A DNA stretch of 64,000 nucleotides from Deinococcus sonorensis KR-87 (GCF_040256395.1 NZ_CP158299.1:526001-590000); one strand, 5' to 3'. Positions 46,085 to 57,300 are shown, counted from the first letter of the stretch. Numbers and translations: made by a program. Notes: a model not told the origin generated them from the letters alone.

Positions 46085-47029
46085 ATGTCGCATCCACCGG
46101 CCCCTGCCTCAGAGCTGATCCCGAAAACGGTGCTGCACGGTGGGGCGCGCCTGTTTGTTGCGTCCTACCTCGTCCGCAAGAGCGAGCTGGGCCGGGTGTG
46201 GCGCTGCGGGTTCCACGCCCTGCTGTGGCTGAACGGTGGCTCCGCCTCCCTGGTGTGCGACGGCGAGCACTTCGAGGTCCGGCCCCCCTCGCTCATCTGC
46301 CTCTCGCCGGGCCAGGTGTATCGCTGGAGCGCGGCCGACGACGCGGCTCGCGCGACACTCATCGGCTTCGAGGCCAATCTCTTCACCGTGGGGCGCGCCC
46401 AGGGGGGCCTGCTGGACGTGCAACTCCTGCACGACCTGCCGCTCTTCCGGCCCGAGGGGACGGCGGTGCTCGCGGCCGACGAGAACGCGGACAGCCTCGA
46501 ACGCCTGTTCGCCCTGTGCCGGCAGCGGTACCGGCAGCTCAGCGAAGCGCACGGGAGCGGGTCGTGGCGGGTGCTGCCCCAGCACCGTGAGGGGGTGCTG
46601 CTCGCGTACCTGCACGTCATCCTGGCGGAAGCGGCGACCCTGGCCCCGGCTCAGGAGCCGCCCCGCCCGGCCGCGGGCAGCGATCTGCGGCTGTCGCGGC
46701 TGTTCCGGCTGCACGCCGGTCAGCGGGTGCTGGAGCGCCTCCCCGTCGCCGCCTATGCCGAGCTGCTGCACGTCACGCCCGACCACCTGACGCGCGCGGT
46801 GCGCCGCGCTACCGGCCAGACGCCCAGCGCCTGGCTGCAGGAACAGCTGCTCACCGAGGCGCGGCGGCGGCTCGCCCTCACCGACCAGCCGGTGGAGCAG
46901 GTGGCCGCCGCGCTGAGGTTCGGCTCGGCCTCGCAGTTCAGCCGCTGGATCCGGGACCACACCGGCCAGACGCCGCGGCAGCTCCGACAGCAGGGCCGCG
47001 GAAATTCACCAGTTCTGAGCGGAAATTGA
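46085..47029 (+). CDS. AraC-family transcriptional regulator
   Basis: A 314-residue regulator. The N-terminal half is a cupin-like sensor (LLWLNGGSASLVCDGEHFEVRPPSLICLSPGQVYRW, landmark VCDGEHFEVRPPSL). The C-terminal 100 residues are the double helix-turn-helix of AraC/XylS: LPVAAYAELLHVTPDHLTRAVRRATGQTP and ALRFGSASQFSRWIRDHTGQTPRQ. The ATG at 46085 has TGGAGA upstream. It precedes an oxidoreductase gene by 80 bases on the same strand and may control it. The inducer is unknown. Confidence 0.9.
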   Translation: MSHPPAPASELIPKTVLHGGARLFVASYLVRKSELGRVWRCGFHALLWLNGGSASLVCDGEHFEVRPPSLICLSPGQVYRWSAADDAARATLIGFEANLFTVGRAQGGLLDVQLLHDLPLFRPEGTAVLAADENADSLERLFALCRQRYRQLSEAHGSGSWRVLPQHREGVLLAYLHVILAEAATLAPAQEPPRPAAGSDLRLSRLFRLHAGQRVLERLPVAAYAELLHVTPDHLTRAVRRATGQTPSAWLQEQLLTEARRRLALTDQPVEQVAAALRFGSASQFSRWIRDHTGQTPRQLRQQGRGNSPVLSGN

Positions 47030-47109
47030 CCTTCCGGCCGGACGGCCGGAGATCTACAGTCAAGGACATCAGCAGCGCCGGTCCATTCACCCGGCGCAGG
47101 AGGATTCCC

Positions 47110-48039
47110 ATGCCACAGGCAGTCCAGCTCCATAATTACGGCGACATTGACGTCCTCAAGGTCGAAGAGGTACCGCAGCCGACCCCGGCGGCCGGAGAGG
47201 TCCTGGTGCGGGTCAAAGCCGCCGGCATCAACCCCGGCGAAGCGTCCATCCGCAAGGGCGTGTTCAAGGACACCTGGCCGTCCACCTTTCCCTCCGGCCA
47301 GGGCAGCGACTTCGCTGGCGTGATCGAAGCGGTGGGTGAGGGCGTGTCCGGCCTGCAGCCGGGCGCAGAAGTGATCGGCTTCACCCACAACCGGGCCAGT
47401 CAGGCCGAGTTCGTGGTGGTGCCGCAGGACCAGGTGACGCCCAAGCCGGCGAACGTGCCGTGGGAAGTCGCCGGCGGGCTGTTCGTGGCCGGAACGACCG
47501 CCTACGCCGCCGTGCGCGCCGTGGACGTGAAGGCGGGTGACACGGTGGTGGTCTCCGGGGCCAGCGGCGGCGTGGGCACCCTGGCGGTCCAGCTCGCCCG
47601 GCTGAAGGGGGCGCGCGTGCTGGGCATCGCCAGCCCCGCACGGGCGGAGTGGCTGGCGGCCCATGGCGTGGACCTGGTGCCGTACGGAGACGGGCTCCGC
47701 GAACGCCTGCTGGAGGCGGCCGGCGGGCACATCGACGCCTTCATCGATACCTACGGGCAGGGCTACGTGCAGCTCGCCGTGGAGCTGGGCATCCCGCCGC
47801 AGCGCATCAACACCATCATCGACTTCGCGGCCGTTCAGCAGTACGGCGTCCAGGCCGAGGGCAACGCCGCGGGTGGCCGGGCCGACGTGGTGGCGGAGCT
47901 CGCCCAGCTGATCGCGGACGGGCAGCTGGAGATGCCGATTGCCCGCACCTACCCGCTCGAGCAGGTCCAGGCGGCCTACCGCGAGCTGGAAGACCGGCAC
48001 ACGCTCGGCAAGATCGTGCTGATCCCTGGGAAGCGCTGA
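47110..48039 (+). CDS. Zinc-independent MDR oxidoreductase (quinone-reductase-like)
   Basis: A 309-residue member of the medium-chain dehydrogenase/reductase superfamily. The N-terminal catalytic domain has VKAAGINPGEASIRKG and GSDFAGVIEAVGEGV, and the NADPH-binding Rossmann fold has VSGASGGVGTLAVQLARLKGARV (landmark GASGGVGT). The cysteines and histidines of zinc-dependent alcohol dehydrogenases are lacking, so it is probably a quinone oxidoreductase or enone reductase. GGAGGATT precedes the ATG. It likely forms a regulatory pair with the AraC gene upstream. Confidence 0.9.
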   Translation: MPQAVQLHNYGDIDVLKVEEVPQPTPAAGEVLVRVKAAGINPGEASIRKGVFKDTWPSTFPSGQGSDFAGVIEAVGEGVSGLQPGAEVIGFTHNRASQAEFVVVPQDQVTPKPANVPWEVAGGLFVAGTTAYAAVRAVDVKAGDTVVVSGASGGVGTLAVQLARLKGARVLGIASPARAEWLAAHGVDLVPYGDGLRERLLEAAGGHIDAFIDTYGQGYVQLAVELGIPPQRINTIIDFAAVQQYGVQAEGNAAGGRADVVAELAQLIADGQLEMPIARTYPLEQVQAAYRELEDRHTLGKIVLIPGKR

Positions 48040-48058
48040 AGCAGAACGGTGGATCTCT

Positions 48059-48092
48059 TTCCGGCGGGCCACTGTGAGCTGGCCTGCCGGAA
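48059..48092. terminator. Hairpin after the MDR gene
   Basis: TTCCGGCGGGCCA (48059-48071) pairs with TGGCCTGCCGGAA (48080-48092), 13 pairs with one G-T. T-rich sequence follows only briefly. It lies between this gene and the convergent DUF4287 gene. Confidence 0.6.
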
Positions 48093-48167
48093 TCTTGCCG
48101 AACCGCTTTCACAACCCTGACAGAGGGCCGGGTTGGATATGCCAGGAACGAGACGCTTAGCACCCCT

Positions 48168-48461
48168 CTACGGCTGGTTCCGGTGCTCCAGGCCATCCAG
48201 GCGCAGCGTGTTGCTTTCATCTCGATGCGCGCCGTCCCTGCTGACGTGCTTGTCCGAGATAACCGCCCCGTTTTTGATGACATGCACCAGCGCCATGGCG
48301 TGCCCACGACCCAGGCCAAAGTCCTCCTTCAGCCACGCGACGATGACGCCGGCTTTGGTCTTCGGATCAGCGAATCCTTTTCCTCTAGCCAGAGCAACCA
48401 ACTCATTCGGGGTCTTGCCGGTCTGCTTCTCAATGGTGTCAAGGTACGCCTGGAATGACAT
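48168..48461 (-). CDS. DUF4287 protein
   Basis: A 97-residue small cytoplasmic protein. The DUF4287 signature is clear: MSFQAYLDTIEKQTGKTPNEL at the N-terminus, then a KAGVIVAWLKEDFGLGRGHAMAL stretch (landmark AWLKEDFGLGRGHAM). The ATG at 48461 is chosen because the family starts exactly there; a longer frame would add 17 unrelated residues. Family function is not known; it often sits near stress and regulator genes. Confidence 0.88.
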   Translation of the reverse strand: MSFQAYLDTIEKQTGKTPNELVALARGKGFADPKTKAGVIVAWLKEDFGLGRGHAMALVHVIKNGAVISDKHVSRDGAHRDESNTLRLDGLEHRNQP

Positions 48462-48697
48462 CGCGGCCTCCAATAGGGATGAAGTTCGTGTGCCTCCATC
48501 GTAGGGCACCACGTGTTCAGTGGGAGTAGACGCCCATTGCCGAACACCAGTCGAGTCAAGCTGGTCCTGAAACGTGTTGCGAACAGCTCAAGCAGGCTTC
48601 TGGTTAGTCAGTACGCTCGGCTGCTCCCGATCACCTTGAGTGGGGCTGTGTCTCATATCTCCAAGGCCCAGGTACGCTGCCACTTGCATCTTTTATA

Positions 48698-48717
48698 GAG
48701 TGAGCGTACACTCACTC
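48698..48717. promoter_or_regulatory. TetR operator overlapping its own start
   Basis: GAGTGAGCGTACACTCACTC is a 20-base palindrome with one mismatched pair. It lies directly before the ATG at 48719 and overlaps the likely -10 region (TATAGAGT), so binding would block the regulator's own transcription. Confidence 0.8.
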
Positions 48718-48718
48718 C

Positions 48719-49279
48719 ATGCCTTCTTCGACCGTTTCCCTCTCCACCTCGGAGGCCCGCCGCGAAACGGTCATTCAGAGCGCGGTCACGGTGTTCGCCC
48801 GCGCAGGCTATCTCGGCACCCCCGTGACCGCCGTGGCGGCGGAGGCCAACATTTCCACCGCTTATGTCTTCAAGCTGTTCCCACGTAAGGAGGACCTGTT
48901 TGTCGCCGCGCTCGCCCGTTGTTTTCGCCTGATCCTGACCGCGCTCGAAACCGGCGCACACGCCGCCGTCGACCAGACGCCCCAGGCCCTCCTCGCGGCC
49001 ATGGGCGACGCGTACGCGGCCCTAATTGCCGACCGGTCCCTCCTGATGCTGCAGGTGCACGCGCAGTCCGCCGCGACGGTGCCGGAAATCGCGGCCGCCC
49101 TGCGCAGCGGCGTCGGGCAGATCACCACCTTCGTAAAGGAGCGCTCGCTCGCCCCGGACAACGCGGTGCAGCAGTTCATCGCCTATGGTCAGCTCTGCCA
49201 TCTCATCACGGTGATCGGACTCGATGATGACTCGGCCGATTGGGCGCAGGTCCTGTCCAGAGGCATCCAGCACTTCTAA
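48719..49279 (+). CDS. TetR-family transcriptional regulator
   Basis: A 186-residue repressor. Residues 12-60 form the TetR DNA-binding domain (TVIQSAVTVFARAGYLGTPVTAVAAEANISTAYVFKLFPRKEDLF, landmark ISTAYVFKLFPRKEDLF). The rest is a helical ligand-binding domain. No ribosome-binding site precedes the ATG, so the transcript is probably leaderless. The palindrome at its start recurs, 15 of 20 bases identical, before the oxidoreductase gene downstream, which it most likely controls. Confidence 0.92.
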   Translation: MPSSTVSLSTSEARRETVIQSAVTVFARAGYLGTPVTAVAAEANISTAYVFKLFPRKEDLFVAALARCFRLILTALETGAHAAVDQTPQALLAAMGDAYAALIADRSLLMLQVHAQSAATVPEIAAALRSGVGQITTFVKERSLAPDNAVQQFIAYGQLCHLITVIGLDDDSADWAQVLSRGIQHF

Positions 49280-49323
49280 CCGGCAACAACGCCGGACCTT
49301 CGGGTGTACCGGTTCGTTTCAAG

Positions 49324-49343
49324 TAGTGAGTGTTCAATCAATC
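49324..49343. promoter_or_regulatory. Second TetR-type operator
   Basis: TAGTGAGTGTTCAATCAATC matches the palindrome at 48698 in 15 of 20 positions, with the AGTGAG and TC-A-TC arms preserved. It is 38 bases before the oxidoreductase ATG. Confidence 0.6.
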
Positions 49344-49380
49344 AAACCTGCCCTCTTCCGGGTCACCAAGGAGCACAACC

Positions 49381-50430
49381 ATGACTATCACCGCACCATT
49401 CGCCACGACCCCCATCACCGAAGTTGTTCTGCCCGGCCTGGTGGAACCGTCTGGCCTCCTGATTCAGTCGCGTTCACTTGCCGCTCCTGCCCGTGGTCAA
49501 GTCCTGGTCCAGATGGAGGCCACCGGCATCTCCTTTGCCGAGCAGGGAATGCGCCGGGGACGCTACCCTGGTCAGCCGCGGTTCCCGTTCGTTCCAGGCT
49601 ATGACCTCGTCGGCGTGGTGCGTGAGCTTGGAACCGGCGTGGACCCGGCATGGCGCGGTAAGCGCGTCGCCGCCGCCACCAAGACCGGGAGCTGGGCCAC
49701 CCACGCGCTCATCCCGGCGGTCGACCTGGTGCCGGTCCCCCCCACCCTCAACCCGGCCGAAGCCGAGACCGTGATCGTCAACGGCATCACGGCCTGGCAG
49801 ATGCTCTTCCGCAGCGCCCGAGTCCAGGCCGGCCAGACGATCCTGGTACACGGGGCCAACGGAGGGGTAGGCAGCATCCTGGTGCAGCTGGCCCGCCACG
49901 CCGGCATCCGGGTCATCGGGACGGCGGCCCCTCGGCACCACGCGGCCCTGCGTGAGTTGGGCGTGGAACCGATCGACTACGCGGCCCCGGACCTGACGAC
50001 ACAGGTGCGCCCGCTGGTGCCGGGGGGCGTGCATGCCGCGTTCGACCACCTGGGCCTGGACAGCGCCCGGCGTTCCTTCGATCTGCTGGCCCAGGGCGGC
50101 ACCCTGGTCGCGTACGGAACGGCGGCTGACCTGAATGCACGCGGAGGCATGCTCCCGATGTTCATGCGCATGCTCGGCCAAATCGTCCTCTGGTCCGCCC
50201 TGCCCAACGGGCGGCGCGCCTCTTTCTACGACTTCTGGAGCGGCAAGACGCTCCGGCCGGCCGTCTTTCGCCGGCATCAGCACGAAGACCTGGCCCAGGT
50301 GCTGAGCCTGCTGGCTGAAGGAGCGATCAGCGCCCAGGTCGCCGCGCGCTTTCCGCTGAGCGAGGTCCGGCAAGCGATGGAACTGGCCGAGTCCCGCACC
50401 GTGCTGGGGAAGGTCGTCCTGCTTCCGTGA
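49381..50430 (+). CDS. MDR oxidoreductase (zinc-independent, quinone-reductase-like)
   Basis: A 349-residue medium-chain dehydrogenase/reductase family protein. The N-terminal domain has VQMEATGISFAEQGMRRGRYP and FVPGYDLVGVVRELG, and the NADPH-binding region has VHGANGGVGSILVQLARHAG (landmark HGANGGVGS). No structural or catalytic zinc cysteines are seen. The start at 49381 follows AAGGAG. It is 101 bases after the TetR gene and shares its operator type. The substrate is unknown; a reactive carbonyl or quinone is typical. Confidence 0.9.
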   Translation: MTITAPFATTPITEVVLPGLVEPSGLLIQSRSLAAPARGQVLVQMEATGISFAEQGMRRGRYPGQPRFPFVPGYDLVGVVRELGTGVDPAWRGKRVAAATKTGSWATHALIPAVDLVPVPPTLNPAEAETVIVNGITAWQMLFRSARVQAGQTILVHGANGGVGSILVQLARHAGIRVIGTAAPRHHAALRELGVEPIDYAAPDLTTQVRPLVPGGVHAAFDHLGLDSARRSFDLLAQGGTLVAYGTAADLNARGGMLPMFMRMLGQIVLWSALPNGRRASFYDFWSGKTLRPAVFRRHQHEDLAQVLSLLAEGAISAQVAARFPLSEVRQAMELAESRTVLGKVVLLP

Positions 50431-50464
50431 AATCATCGCGGTGGTGAGGCCCCCTGAATGGTTC

Positions 50465-50506
50465 CGGGCCCATCGTCCCCTCCGTTCTGGAGGGACGATA
50501 GGCCCG
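50465..50506. terminator. Bidirectional hairpin between convergent genes
   Basis: CGGGCC (50465-50470) pairs with GGCCCG (50501-50506), and ATCGTCCC (50472-50479) with GGGACGAT (50492-50499), one mismatch between. It lies between the MDR gene and the end of the surface-protein operon. No T tract is present. Confidence 0.6.
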
Positions 50507-50528
50507 GCGATCCGTCTGACCTCAGTTT

Positions 50529-53500
50529 TCAGCGAACGCGGACCTGGAAGCAGGTGCGAACAGTCTCCCCGGCCAGCAGGGTCCCCATGTTCATGGTCAG
50601 GCTGGTGTCGAGCGTGCCGTTGTCGTCGCTGGCGGCCGCCGTGTAGCTGCCCGTGGTGGTGGTCGCCGGCGAGCCAGGGGTGACGCGGGTCCACTTGATC
50701 GCCTTGCTGCTGTACGCCGCGTCGCTGGTCACGCTGGTGAGCGTCTGACTGTTGCTGTCCAGCACGTCCGTCAGGATGTACTTGGGCAGGTCGGCCCCGC
50801 CGAGGTTCTTCGTGTCGATGCAGTACTCGAGCAGCTCGGTGGGCAGGCCGGTGCTGGTGGTGCCGAACCGGGCGACGCCCGCGTTGTCCCGCTGGTCGGC
50901 CGTCACGTTGCGCACCTCCTTGCTCACCGTGGTCAGGATCAGTTTGGTGATGGCGCTGGCCGAGTTGCCCACGGTGGCGTCCGCCGAAGACTCTCCAGCG
51001 TTGCTCACCGTCGCCGTGTCGGTGAAGCTGGGCGCTCCAGCGGTGCCGGCCGCCACGCGGACATTCAACAGGGTGAGGGTCTGCGGCGTTCCAGCGGCGA
51101 TGCTGCTGCTGGTGGTGCAGGTGATGACCTGGGCGCTGATGCCGCAGGTCCAGCTGCCGCTGCTGGAGGTGTAGTTGCCGGTCGCCGTCCAGCTCAGGGC
51201 GCTGGGCAGCGTGTCCGTGACGGTGGTGGTGCCGGTGGTGTTGGCGTTGGTGACCGAGACCGTCAGCGTGTAGCTGATGGTGCTGGTCGAGGCGGCCACC
51301 GGCGGATTGGTGCTGGCGACGGTGCTGGGCTTGGCGTAGGTTGGCCCGGTCAGGGCGATGGTCAGGTTCGGCGTGGCGCTCGTGGCGAAGGCACACGAGC
51401 CGCCATCGGACTGGACCGCGCTGGAGGCGGTGGCCGTCTGTATGAACGCCCCGGTGGTCAGGTCGATGGTGCCGAAGGCCCCTCCGTTCTGGTAGGCGTA
51501 CAGCACACCGCTGAAGTTGAAGAACAGTGTTCCGACGGCGTTGGTGTTGTTGGCGGCCAGAGCGGCGCCCGTGCCTCTGGTGACGATGACCCCAGTCGTG
51601 GGGTTGATGATGGACACGGCGCCGGGCGTCATCGCGCCGTAAATCTGGTTGTCGAGCGGATTCACCGCGAGGTCCCACAGGGTGACGCTGGCACTCTGGT
51701 TCAGGGTGTTGACCAGGTTCAGGTTGGACAGAGGCGCATTGGCCACCAGGTCATAGCGGTAGATCACGGCATCCTGCTGCAGCTTCTTGATGTACATCAC
51801 GCCGTTGCGGTCGATGGCCGCGGCCGCGACCGAGGAGCCGGTGGGGATGTTCGTGAGGGACGCGTATTCAACGGCACCGGTGCGGCCCAGACGGTACAGC
51901 CGGAAGGGCGAGCCCGAGTTCATGGCCGTGATGTTCACGGCGTAGAAGTAGCTGTCCTTGGGGTTGTACGCCAGGGCGTTCAGTGCCGGGCCGAAGCCCT
52001 GCGACCACTGCGCCACGCCGCCGCTGCCCAGGTTGTTGAGGTCCAGCATGTACATGGTGGAGAGTAGGGTCGTGGGGTCTTCGCGAATCTGGTAGAAGTT
52101 CGGGTCACAGACATAGATGCCGCCCGCGCTGCCGGCGGTGACCGTCAGGGTGGCACTCGCCGCGGCGCCCGCGGTCACCGTCACCGCGTTGACAGTGCCG
52201 GTGACATTGGCGGCAGGGATGGTGTTGGTGGCGGTGCCGACCGTCGGATTGGACGGGGTGAAGGCCACAGTGAGCTGGCAGGAGGACTGCGCCGGCACCG
52301 TTCCGGTCGTCAGCGTCAGCACGCCGGTCGCGTTCTGGGCGGCGGACGTGGTGCCACCACAGGTGTTGGCCGTGACCCGCAACAGCATCGGCGTGAGGTA
52401 GCCCATCGTGGTGGCCACGTTGTCGGTGATGCTCAGGGCGCTGACGGCCACGGGGTTGGGGTTGGTCACGGTCACGCTCAGCGTGGTGGTGTTGCCCGCC
52501 ACGATGGTGGTCGGGGAAAAGGTCTTGCTGATGACCAGCGGCGCGTAGCTCACGGTGGCCGCGTCGGTGCTGCTGTTGTTGCTGGTGGCGGTGCTGCGCT
52601 CGTTGGGGTTGCTGACTGTGGCGGTGTTGGAGACGTTCGGCACGGCGGCGGCACCGACCGCCAGCCCGGTGATGGTGAAGCTGCTGCTGCCGCCCGCCGC
52701 GATCAGCGCGGTCGCAGCCGCATTGGTGCTGGTACACGTCACGACGTTGGTGAGCGAGCTGCACTGCCAGTTCGCGGCGTTGGTGCCGTTCAGCGTCACC
52801 GGGCCGTTCGGCAGGGTCAGGCCGGCGGGCAGCGTGTCGCTGATGGTAGTGGTGCCGTACAACCCGGCACCGGTAACCCCAACCGTGAAGGTGAAGCTGG
52901 CCGGCTGACTGACCGTGAAGTTCCCAGTGTGGGTCTTGGTCAGCGTCACGTCCGGCGCCAGCACCGTCACGGTATCGGTGCTGCTGTTGTTGGCGGTGGT
53001 GGTGCTGGCCTCGTTGGGGTTGCTGACCGTGGCGGTGTTCTGGACACTCGCCGCGGCCGTCGGCAGGACGGTGATGCCGGTGATGGAAAAGACGCTGCTG
53101 CCGCCCGCCGCGATCAGGGGGGTGTTCACCGCATTGGGGGTGTCGACGTTGGTGCTCTTGCAGGTGACGACGTTGCTGGCGGAAGTGCAGGCCCAGCTGG
53201 CGGCATTGGCGCCGCTCAGTGTCACCGGGCCGTTCGGCAGCGACAGGCCGGCGGGCAGCGTGTCGGTGACGGTGGTGGTGCCGTACAGGCCAGCGCCAGT
53301 GACCCCGACGGTGAAGGTGAAGCTCGCCGGCTGGCCCACCGTGAAGTTCCCGGTGTGGGTCTTGGTCAAGGTCACGTCCGGCGCGGTGGCCGTCACCTGA
53401 AAGCCGTTGGTGCTGGTGCCGTAGTCGCTGTTGTAGTGATAGCTGCTGCCCGAGAAGTCGTAGATCAGGTTGAACACACCGGCCGCGCCGCCGCTGATGA

Positions 53501-54380
53501 CCCGCACGGTGTACACCGACGACATGTTATCGCCCACCTTGCCGCCGCTGTAGTGCGTCGGCCCGATACAGGAGCGGTAGGAAGCATTGGTGATCACGTT
53601 GTCCCACCCGCAGGCGTCTCCGTAGACGCTGCTGTTGATGGCGCCGGTGGGCGAGTTGTAGCTGGTGGCGACGTTCAGGATCTGGTACACCGAGTTGGGC
53701 AGCACCGGGAAGTTCTCCAGCTGCTCGTACCCGCCCGTCGCTGTTTTGGCGTTCAGGGTGAATTGCACCACCTGTCCCACACTCACGGTGCTGGAACCCG
53801 TGAAACTGATCACCGCGTTGCGGTTCTGGGACACCAGCTTCTCCACGAACAGCTGCCTGGGCGTGGGGGTGCTCACGGCGGTCAGACCGGTGGCACTCGC
53901 CGTGATGTGGAAGTTCTGGGTGGTGTTGTACGCCGCGGAGGTGCGCGTCACCACGATGTTGAAGTACGCGTCCTGACAGTTGGCCGGCACCTTGTTGATG
54001 GTGTTGAAATCGGTCGGCGCGGACCCGGACGGCAGGTCGTTCAGCGTCACGGTGGTCAGGCCCTGGGTGTTAAGGTAGGTGTTCCTGGTGCCGTCGAACA
54101 CGAAGCTGGCCGACAGGCCGGTGGCGGTGGTATCCCCAACGTTGCAGACCCGCGCGCCGACCGGGAACGTGTCCGGACCGGCCGTGGGGTTGTTGCTGTC
54201 CAGGCCGATCACGTTCCAGCTGATGGGGGTGATGCTCAGGACCGGGGCGGCAGCGGCCAGGGCCTGCAAGCCACAGATCCAGACCAGCAGGGCCCAGACC
54301 AGCCGGCGGACCGCGGTCCCGCCGGCCACAGCCCAGAGGCTGGCGACGGAACTGTTCTTCAGGCGCTGTACACGATGCAT
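50529..54380 (-). CDS. Giant DUF11-repeat surface protein
   Basis: A 1283-residue exported protein. The N-terminal signal (residues about 25-48, [18 protein letters not shown]) is followed by beta-rich regions and at least four DUF11-type repeats with the [32 protein letters not shown] and [10 protein letters not shown] signatures. In the middle (about residues 765-1005) a different, propeller-like segment occurs ([14 protein letters not shown] and [12 protein letters not shown]). The ATG at 54380 follows GGAGGG and begins one base after the stop of the upstream gene. The role is probably in the cell envelope or adhesion; no catalytic motif is seen. It is last in its operon. Confidence 0.85.
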   Translation of the reverse strand: MHRVQRLKNSSVASLWAVAGGTAVRRLVWALLVWICGLQALAAAAPVLSITPISWNVIGLDSNNPTAGPDTFPVGARVCNVGDTTATGLSASFVFDGTRNTYLNTQGLTTVTLNDLPSGSAPTDFNTINKVPANCQDAYFNIVVTRTSAAYNTTQNFHITASATGLTAVSTPTPRQLFVEKLVSQNRNAVISFTGSSTVSVGQVVQFTLNAKTATGGYEQLENFPVLPNSVYQILNVATSYNSPTGAINSSVYGDACGWDNVITNASYRSCIGPTHYSGGKVGDNMSSVYTVRVISGGAAGVFNLIYDFSGSSYHYNSDYGTSTNGFQVTATAPDVTLTKTHTGNFTVGQPASFTFTVGVTGAGLYGTTTVTDTLPAGLSLPNGPVTLSGANAASWACTSASNVVTCKSTNVDTPNAVNTPLIAAGGSSVFSITGITVLPTAAASVQNTATVSNPNEASTTTANNSSTDTVTVLAPDVTLTKTHTGNFTVSQPASFTFTVGVTGAGLYGTTTISDTLPAGLTLPNGPVTLNGTNAANWQCSSLTNVVTCTSTNAAATALIAAGGSSSFTITGLAVGAAAVPNVSNTATVSNPNERSTATSNNSSTDAATVSYAPLVISKTFSPTTIVAGNTTTLSVTVTNPNPVAVSALSITDNVATTMGYLTPMLLRVTANTCGGTTSAAQNATGVLTLTTGTVPAQSSCQLTVAFTPSNPTVGTATNTIPAANVTGTVNAVTVTAGAAASATLTVTAGSAGGIYVCDPNFYQIREDPTTLLSTMYMLDLNNLGSGGVAQWSQGFGPALNALAYNPKDSYFYAVNITAMNSGSPFRLYRLGRTGAVEYASLTNIPTGSSVAAAAIDRNGVMYIKKLQQDAVIYRYDLVANAPLSNLNLVNTLNQSASVTLWDLAVNPLDNQIYGAMTPGAVSIINPTTGVIVTRGTGAALAANNTNAVGTLFFNFSGVLYAYQNGGAFGTIDLTTGAFIQTATASSAVQSDGGSCAFATSATPNLTIALTGPTYAKPSTVASTNPPVAASTSTISYTLTVSVTNANTTGTTTVTDTLPSALSWTATGNYTSSSGSWTCGISAQVITCTTSSSIAAGTPQTLTLLNVRVAAGTAGAPSFTDTATVSNAGESSADATVGNSASAITKLILTTVSKEVRNVTADQRDNAGVARFGTTSTGLPTELLEYCIDTKNLGGADLPKYILTDVLDSNSQTLTSVTSDAAYSSKAIKWTRVTPGSPATTTTGSYTAAASDDNGTLDTSLTMNMGTLLAGETVRTCFQVRVR
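52546..53384 (-). repeat. Tandem internal repeat in the DUF11 gene
   Basis: Two adjacent copies (53384-52959 and 52958-52546 on the minus strand, period 426 bases) encode very similar modules starting [16 protein letters not shown]. The first 50 codons are nearly identical, and similarity is retained at DNA level. This suggests a fairly recent module duplication. Confidence 0.85.
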
Positions 54381-54381
54381 G

Positions 54382-57300
54382 TTACTTGTTCCCTCCAAAG
54401 CTCTGGTCGTCGACGGTCAGGTCCAGGCGCACGTACAGGCCCGGCTTGGTATAGGTCCCGCTGCTCGGCAGGCCCTCGAAGCCCCGGAAGTTGTATCCGG
54501 CGGTGAGCCAGGTGCCGGGCAGGGCCCGCACGCTGGCCTCCAGCCCATAGCCGGCCTGGGTGCTGCTGGAGGCCGGCTGGCTCAGCAGCCGGCCCCACGC
54601 GCCCACCCCGAAGCGGTCACTCAGGTAGTAGGTACCGCCCGCCTGCGCCTGCACGGTAAAGCTGTCCGGGTCGTTCAGCAGGGTGCGGGTGTCCACGGCG
54701 CCGCGCACGGCCCAGTTGCTGCGGTGTTCCTCGGCGCTGACGCCGGCGCTCATCTCCGGCTGGGTGCCGCCCAGGCTGCCCTGCTGGTAGCGGGCGTAGC
54801 CCAGGCTGTTCAGGGTGCCGGTGCGGTACGCGTACCCGAGGCTGGCGCGTAGCCCGCTGCGGTCGGTCGTCAGCTCGCCCAGGGCGTCGGCCGTCAGCGT
54901 CAGGTTGGGCGTGACGCTGCCGGTCACGCCGCCGCGCAGCACCACCCCGAAGGTGCCGCCGCTGAAGGTGACGTCGCTGCCGGCGGTGGCGCTGACGGTG
55001 CCGGTGTGGTAATTCAGGTTGGCGCCGGCGCCCACGGTGGAGGTCTTCGCGCCCAGGTCGTACACGGCGCTGCCGCGCAGGCCCAGCGACACCCGCTCGC
55101 TGAGCGTCAGGCCGGTGCTCACGCCGAAGCGGGCGCGGTTGCCGGCCCCGGCGGCGGTGGGCAGTTCGTATCCGGCAGCGTAGTTGACGTTCCCCACCAC
55201 GGCGTCGAGGCTCAGCACGGCCGCCTGGGTGATGTCGCCCGTGTCGCCGGCTCCCCAGACGATCGCGTCGGTCAGGCCCAGGCTGACCTTGTCGGTCACC
55301 CGGAACTTGGCCGTGATGTTGGTGGTCGGGTCGAGGTTGCCGGTCAGCGGCTGGGTGTGCACCACCTTCGCGTCCAACCGCCCCTGCTGGTACCCAACGC
55401 TGCCCACCGCGCCCACCCCGTAGGTGTCGCCGAAGGCGTAGCGCAGGCCGCCGCCCACCGTGAAGGGGGCCACGCGCAGCTCGGCCCGCGCGCCCACGCT
55501 GCCGCCGTCGCCGGTGAGCAGGTGGTGGTAGTCGCCGTCCAGCACGCCCTTCAGGTTGGTGCCGAAGTTCGCCTGATAGCTGGCGCCGGCGGTCAGGCCC
55601 GGATCGAAGGCGCCGAGGCCCTGGTACCCGGCCTGCTGGTAGCGCACCCGCGCGTTCAGGGTGCCGTTCGCGACCGGGGCCGAGACGTCCGCGCTGCCCT
55701 GCAGCCCGCCCGAGTACGCAAGCAGCGCCTGGCCGTGCACGGCGCCGTTGTCGTAGGTGGCGCGCGCGCCGTAGGTAGTCGCCTGGTCCAGCCGGACCGC
55801 CGCCACCCCCACCGTGTAATGCTCGCCGGTGTGCCGCACCTGCGCCCCAAAGGCGAGCGGCCGGTTGGTCTCGGCATTCAGCAGCCGGTAGCTGGCAAGC
55901 ACCTGCAGGCGGTTGAGGTCCGGGTCCAGCGGCTCGATGACGCGGGTCAGGGTGATGATGCCGGTGCTGGTGTCCAGCACGTAATCCACGTCGCGCGTGA
56001 GCGTCTGACGCTTCAGGATCTTGCCGGTGTCCGGCTCCACGGTGACCAGCACCAGCGTCTCGCTGCCCTCGACAATGCCGCCGGCCGGCAGCCGCAGCAG
56101 CCGCGTGCCGCTCGGCGTGAGCGGCAGCTCCGACACCCGGTCGCGCGGCACCAGCGCCACGAAGCCCGAGACCGACGTGCTGCCCTTGCTGTAGCCGCTC
56201 AGCGCCGTGAACTGCTCGCTGACCGGCAGCACGTCCATCGGCAGGGCGGTGCGGCGGTACTGCACCCGGAAGGCCGGGTGGTCGTACAGCAGCGCGGCCG
56301 GATCGCTGCCCTGCAGCGTGACCGTCTCACTGCTGGCGTCCCCGATCACCGGGTTGCGCACCAGCGGCAGGGTGCCGGTCGGCAGCCCGTCCTTGTCGGC
56401 CACGGCGTACAGCTTGCCGCCCTGCAGCGGCCCCTCGAAGGAGGCGCGGCCCTGCCAGCTCAGGTCGCTGGAGGACAGCTGACCGTCCAGGCCCACGGTG
56501 GCGCTCAGCACACCCACCCCCACCCGCCGGTCGTCCGGGCGGATCTCGAAGGTGTGGCGCTGCACCTGGTCCCCGTTCTGCAGGTCCAGCTGCAGGGTCG
56601 TGGGGGACGCCTGCGGCTGCAGCTCCAGCACCCCCTCGCCGTTCTGCAGGCGCAGCTGGTAGCCGCTCTCGCCACTGTCGGCGTCGGGCGTGCGCGGCTC
56701 CAGGCTGGTGCGCAGCGTGACGCTCGGCATCGAGGTGAGGTTCCCTGCGGCGTCCAGCGCCCGCACCCGCACGCGGACGGGCGTGCTGCCGTCGGCGAGC
56801 AGCTGCTCGGGCCGCACCTCCAGTCGGGTGGTGCTGCCCACCAGCTGCACCGTCACAGTGTCGTTCAGGAACTTCAGGACATTCGGGCCGGCGGTGAGCG
56901 GCACGCCCACGTACACCAGCCGCTGGACGCCACGCGCGCTGTCGGTCGTGACGCTGCCGATGCTGTCCTCGCTGATCGCCCGGCCGTTGACACTCAGGGT
57001 GGGGACCGGCCCCAGCGGCGCGTCCACCACCACACTGATGCGGTCGCGGATGCGCAGCACCGACCCCTGAAGCGGCAGCCGGATGGCGCCCTCGTTCTCG
57101 GCGTCGGGCGCCGTCTCGGTCAGCGGGGTGGCCGCCGCCAGGTCGGCCGGGTCCAGCACGCCCTGCAGCAGCTCGCGCGGGGCCGCTTCCGGGCGGGCCA
57201 GCAGCGCGGGGGCGTCCAGCACGCCCAGGGCGTCCTGGTGCGTCAGCCGGTAGCTGAGCTGACCCTGCTGCAGCTGGATGCCGCTCACCGGCAACACCCA

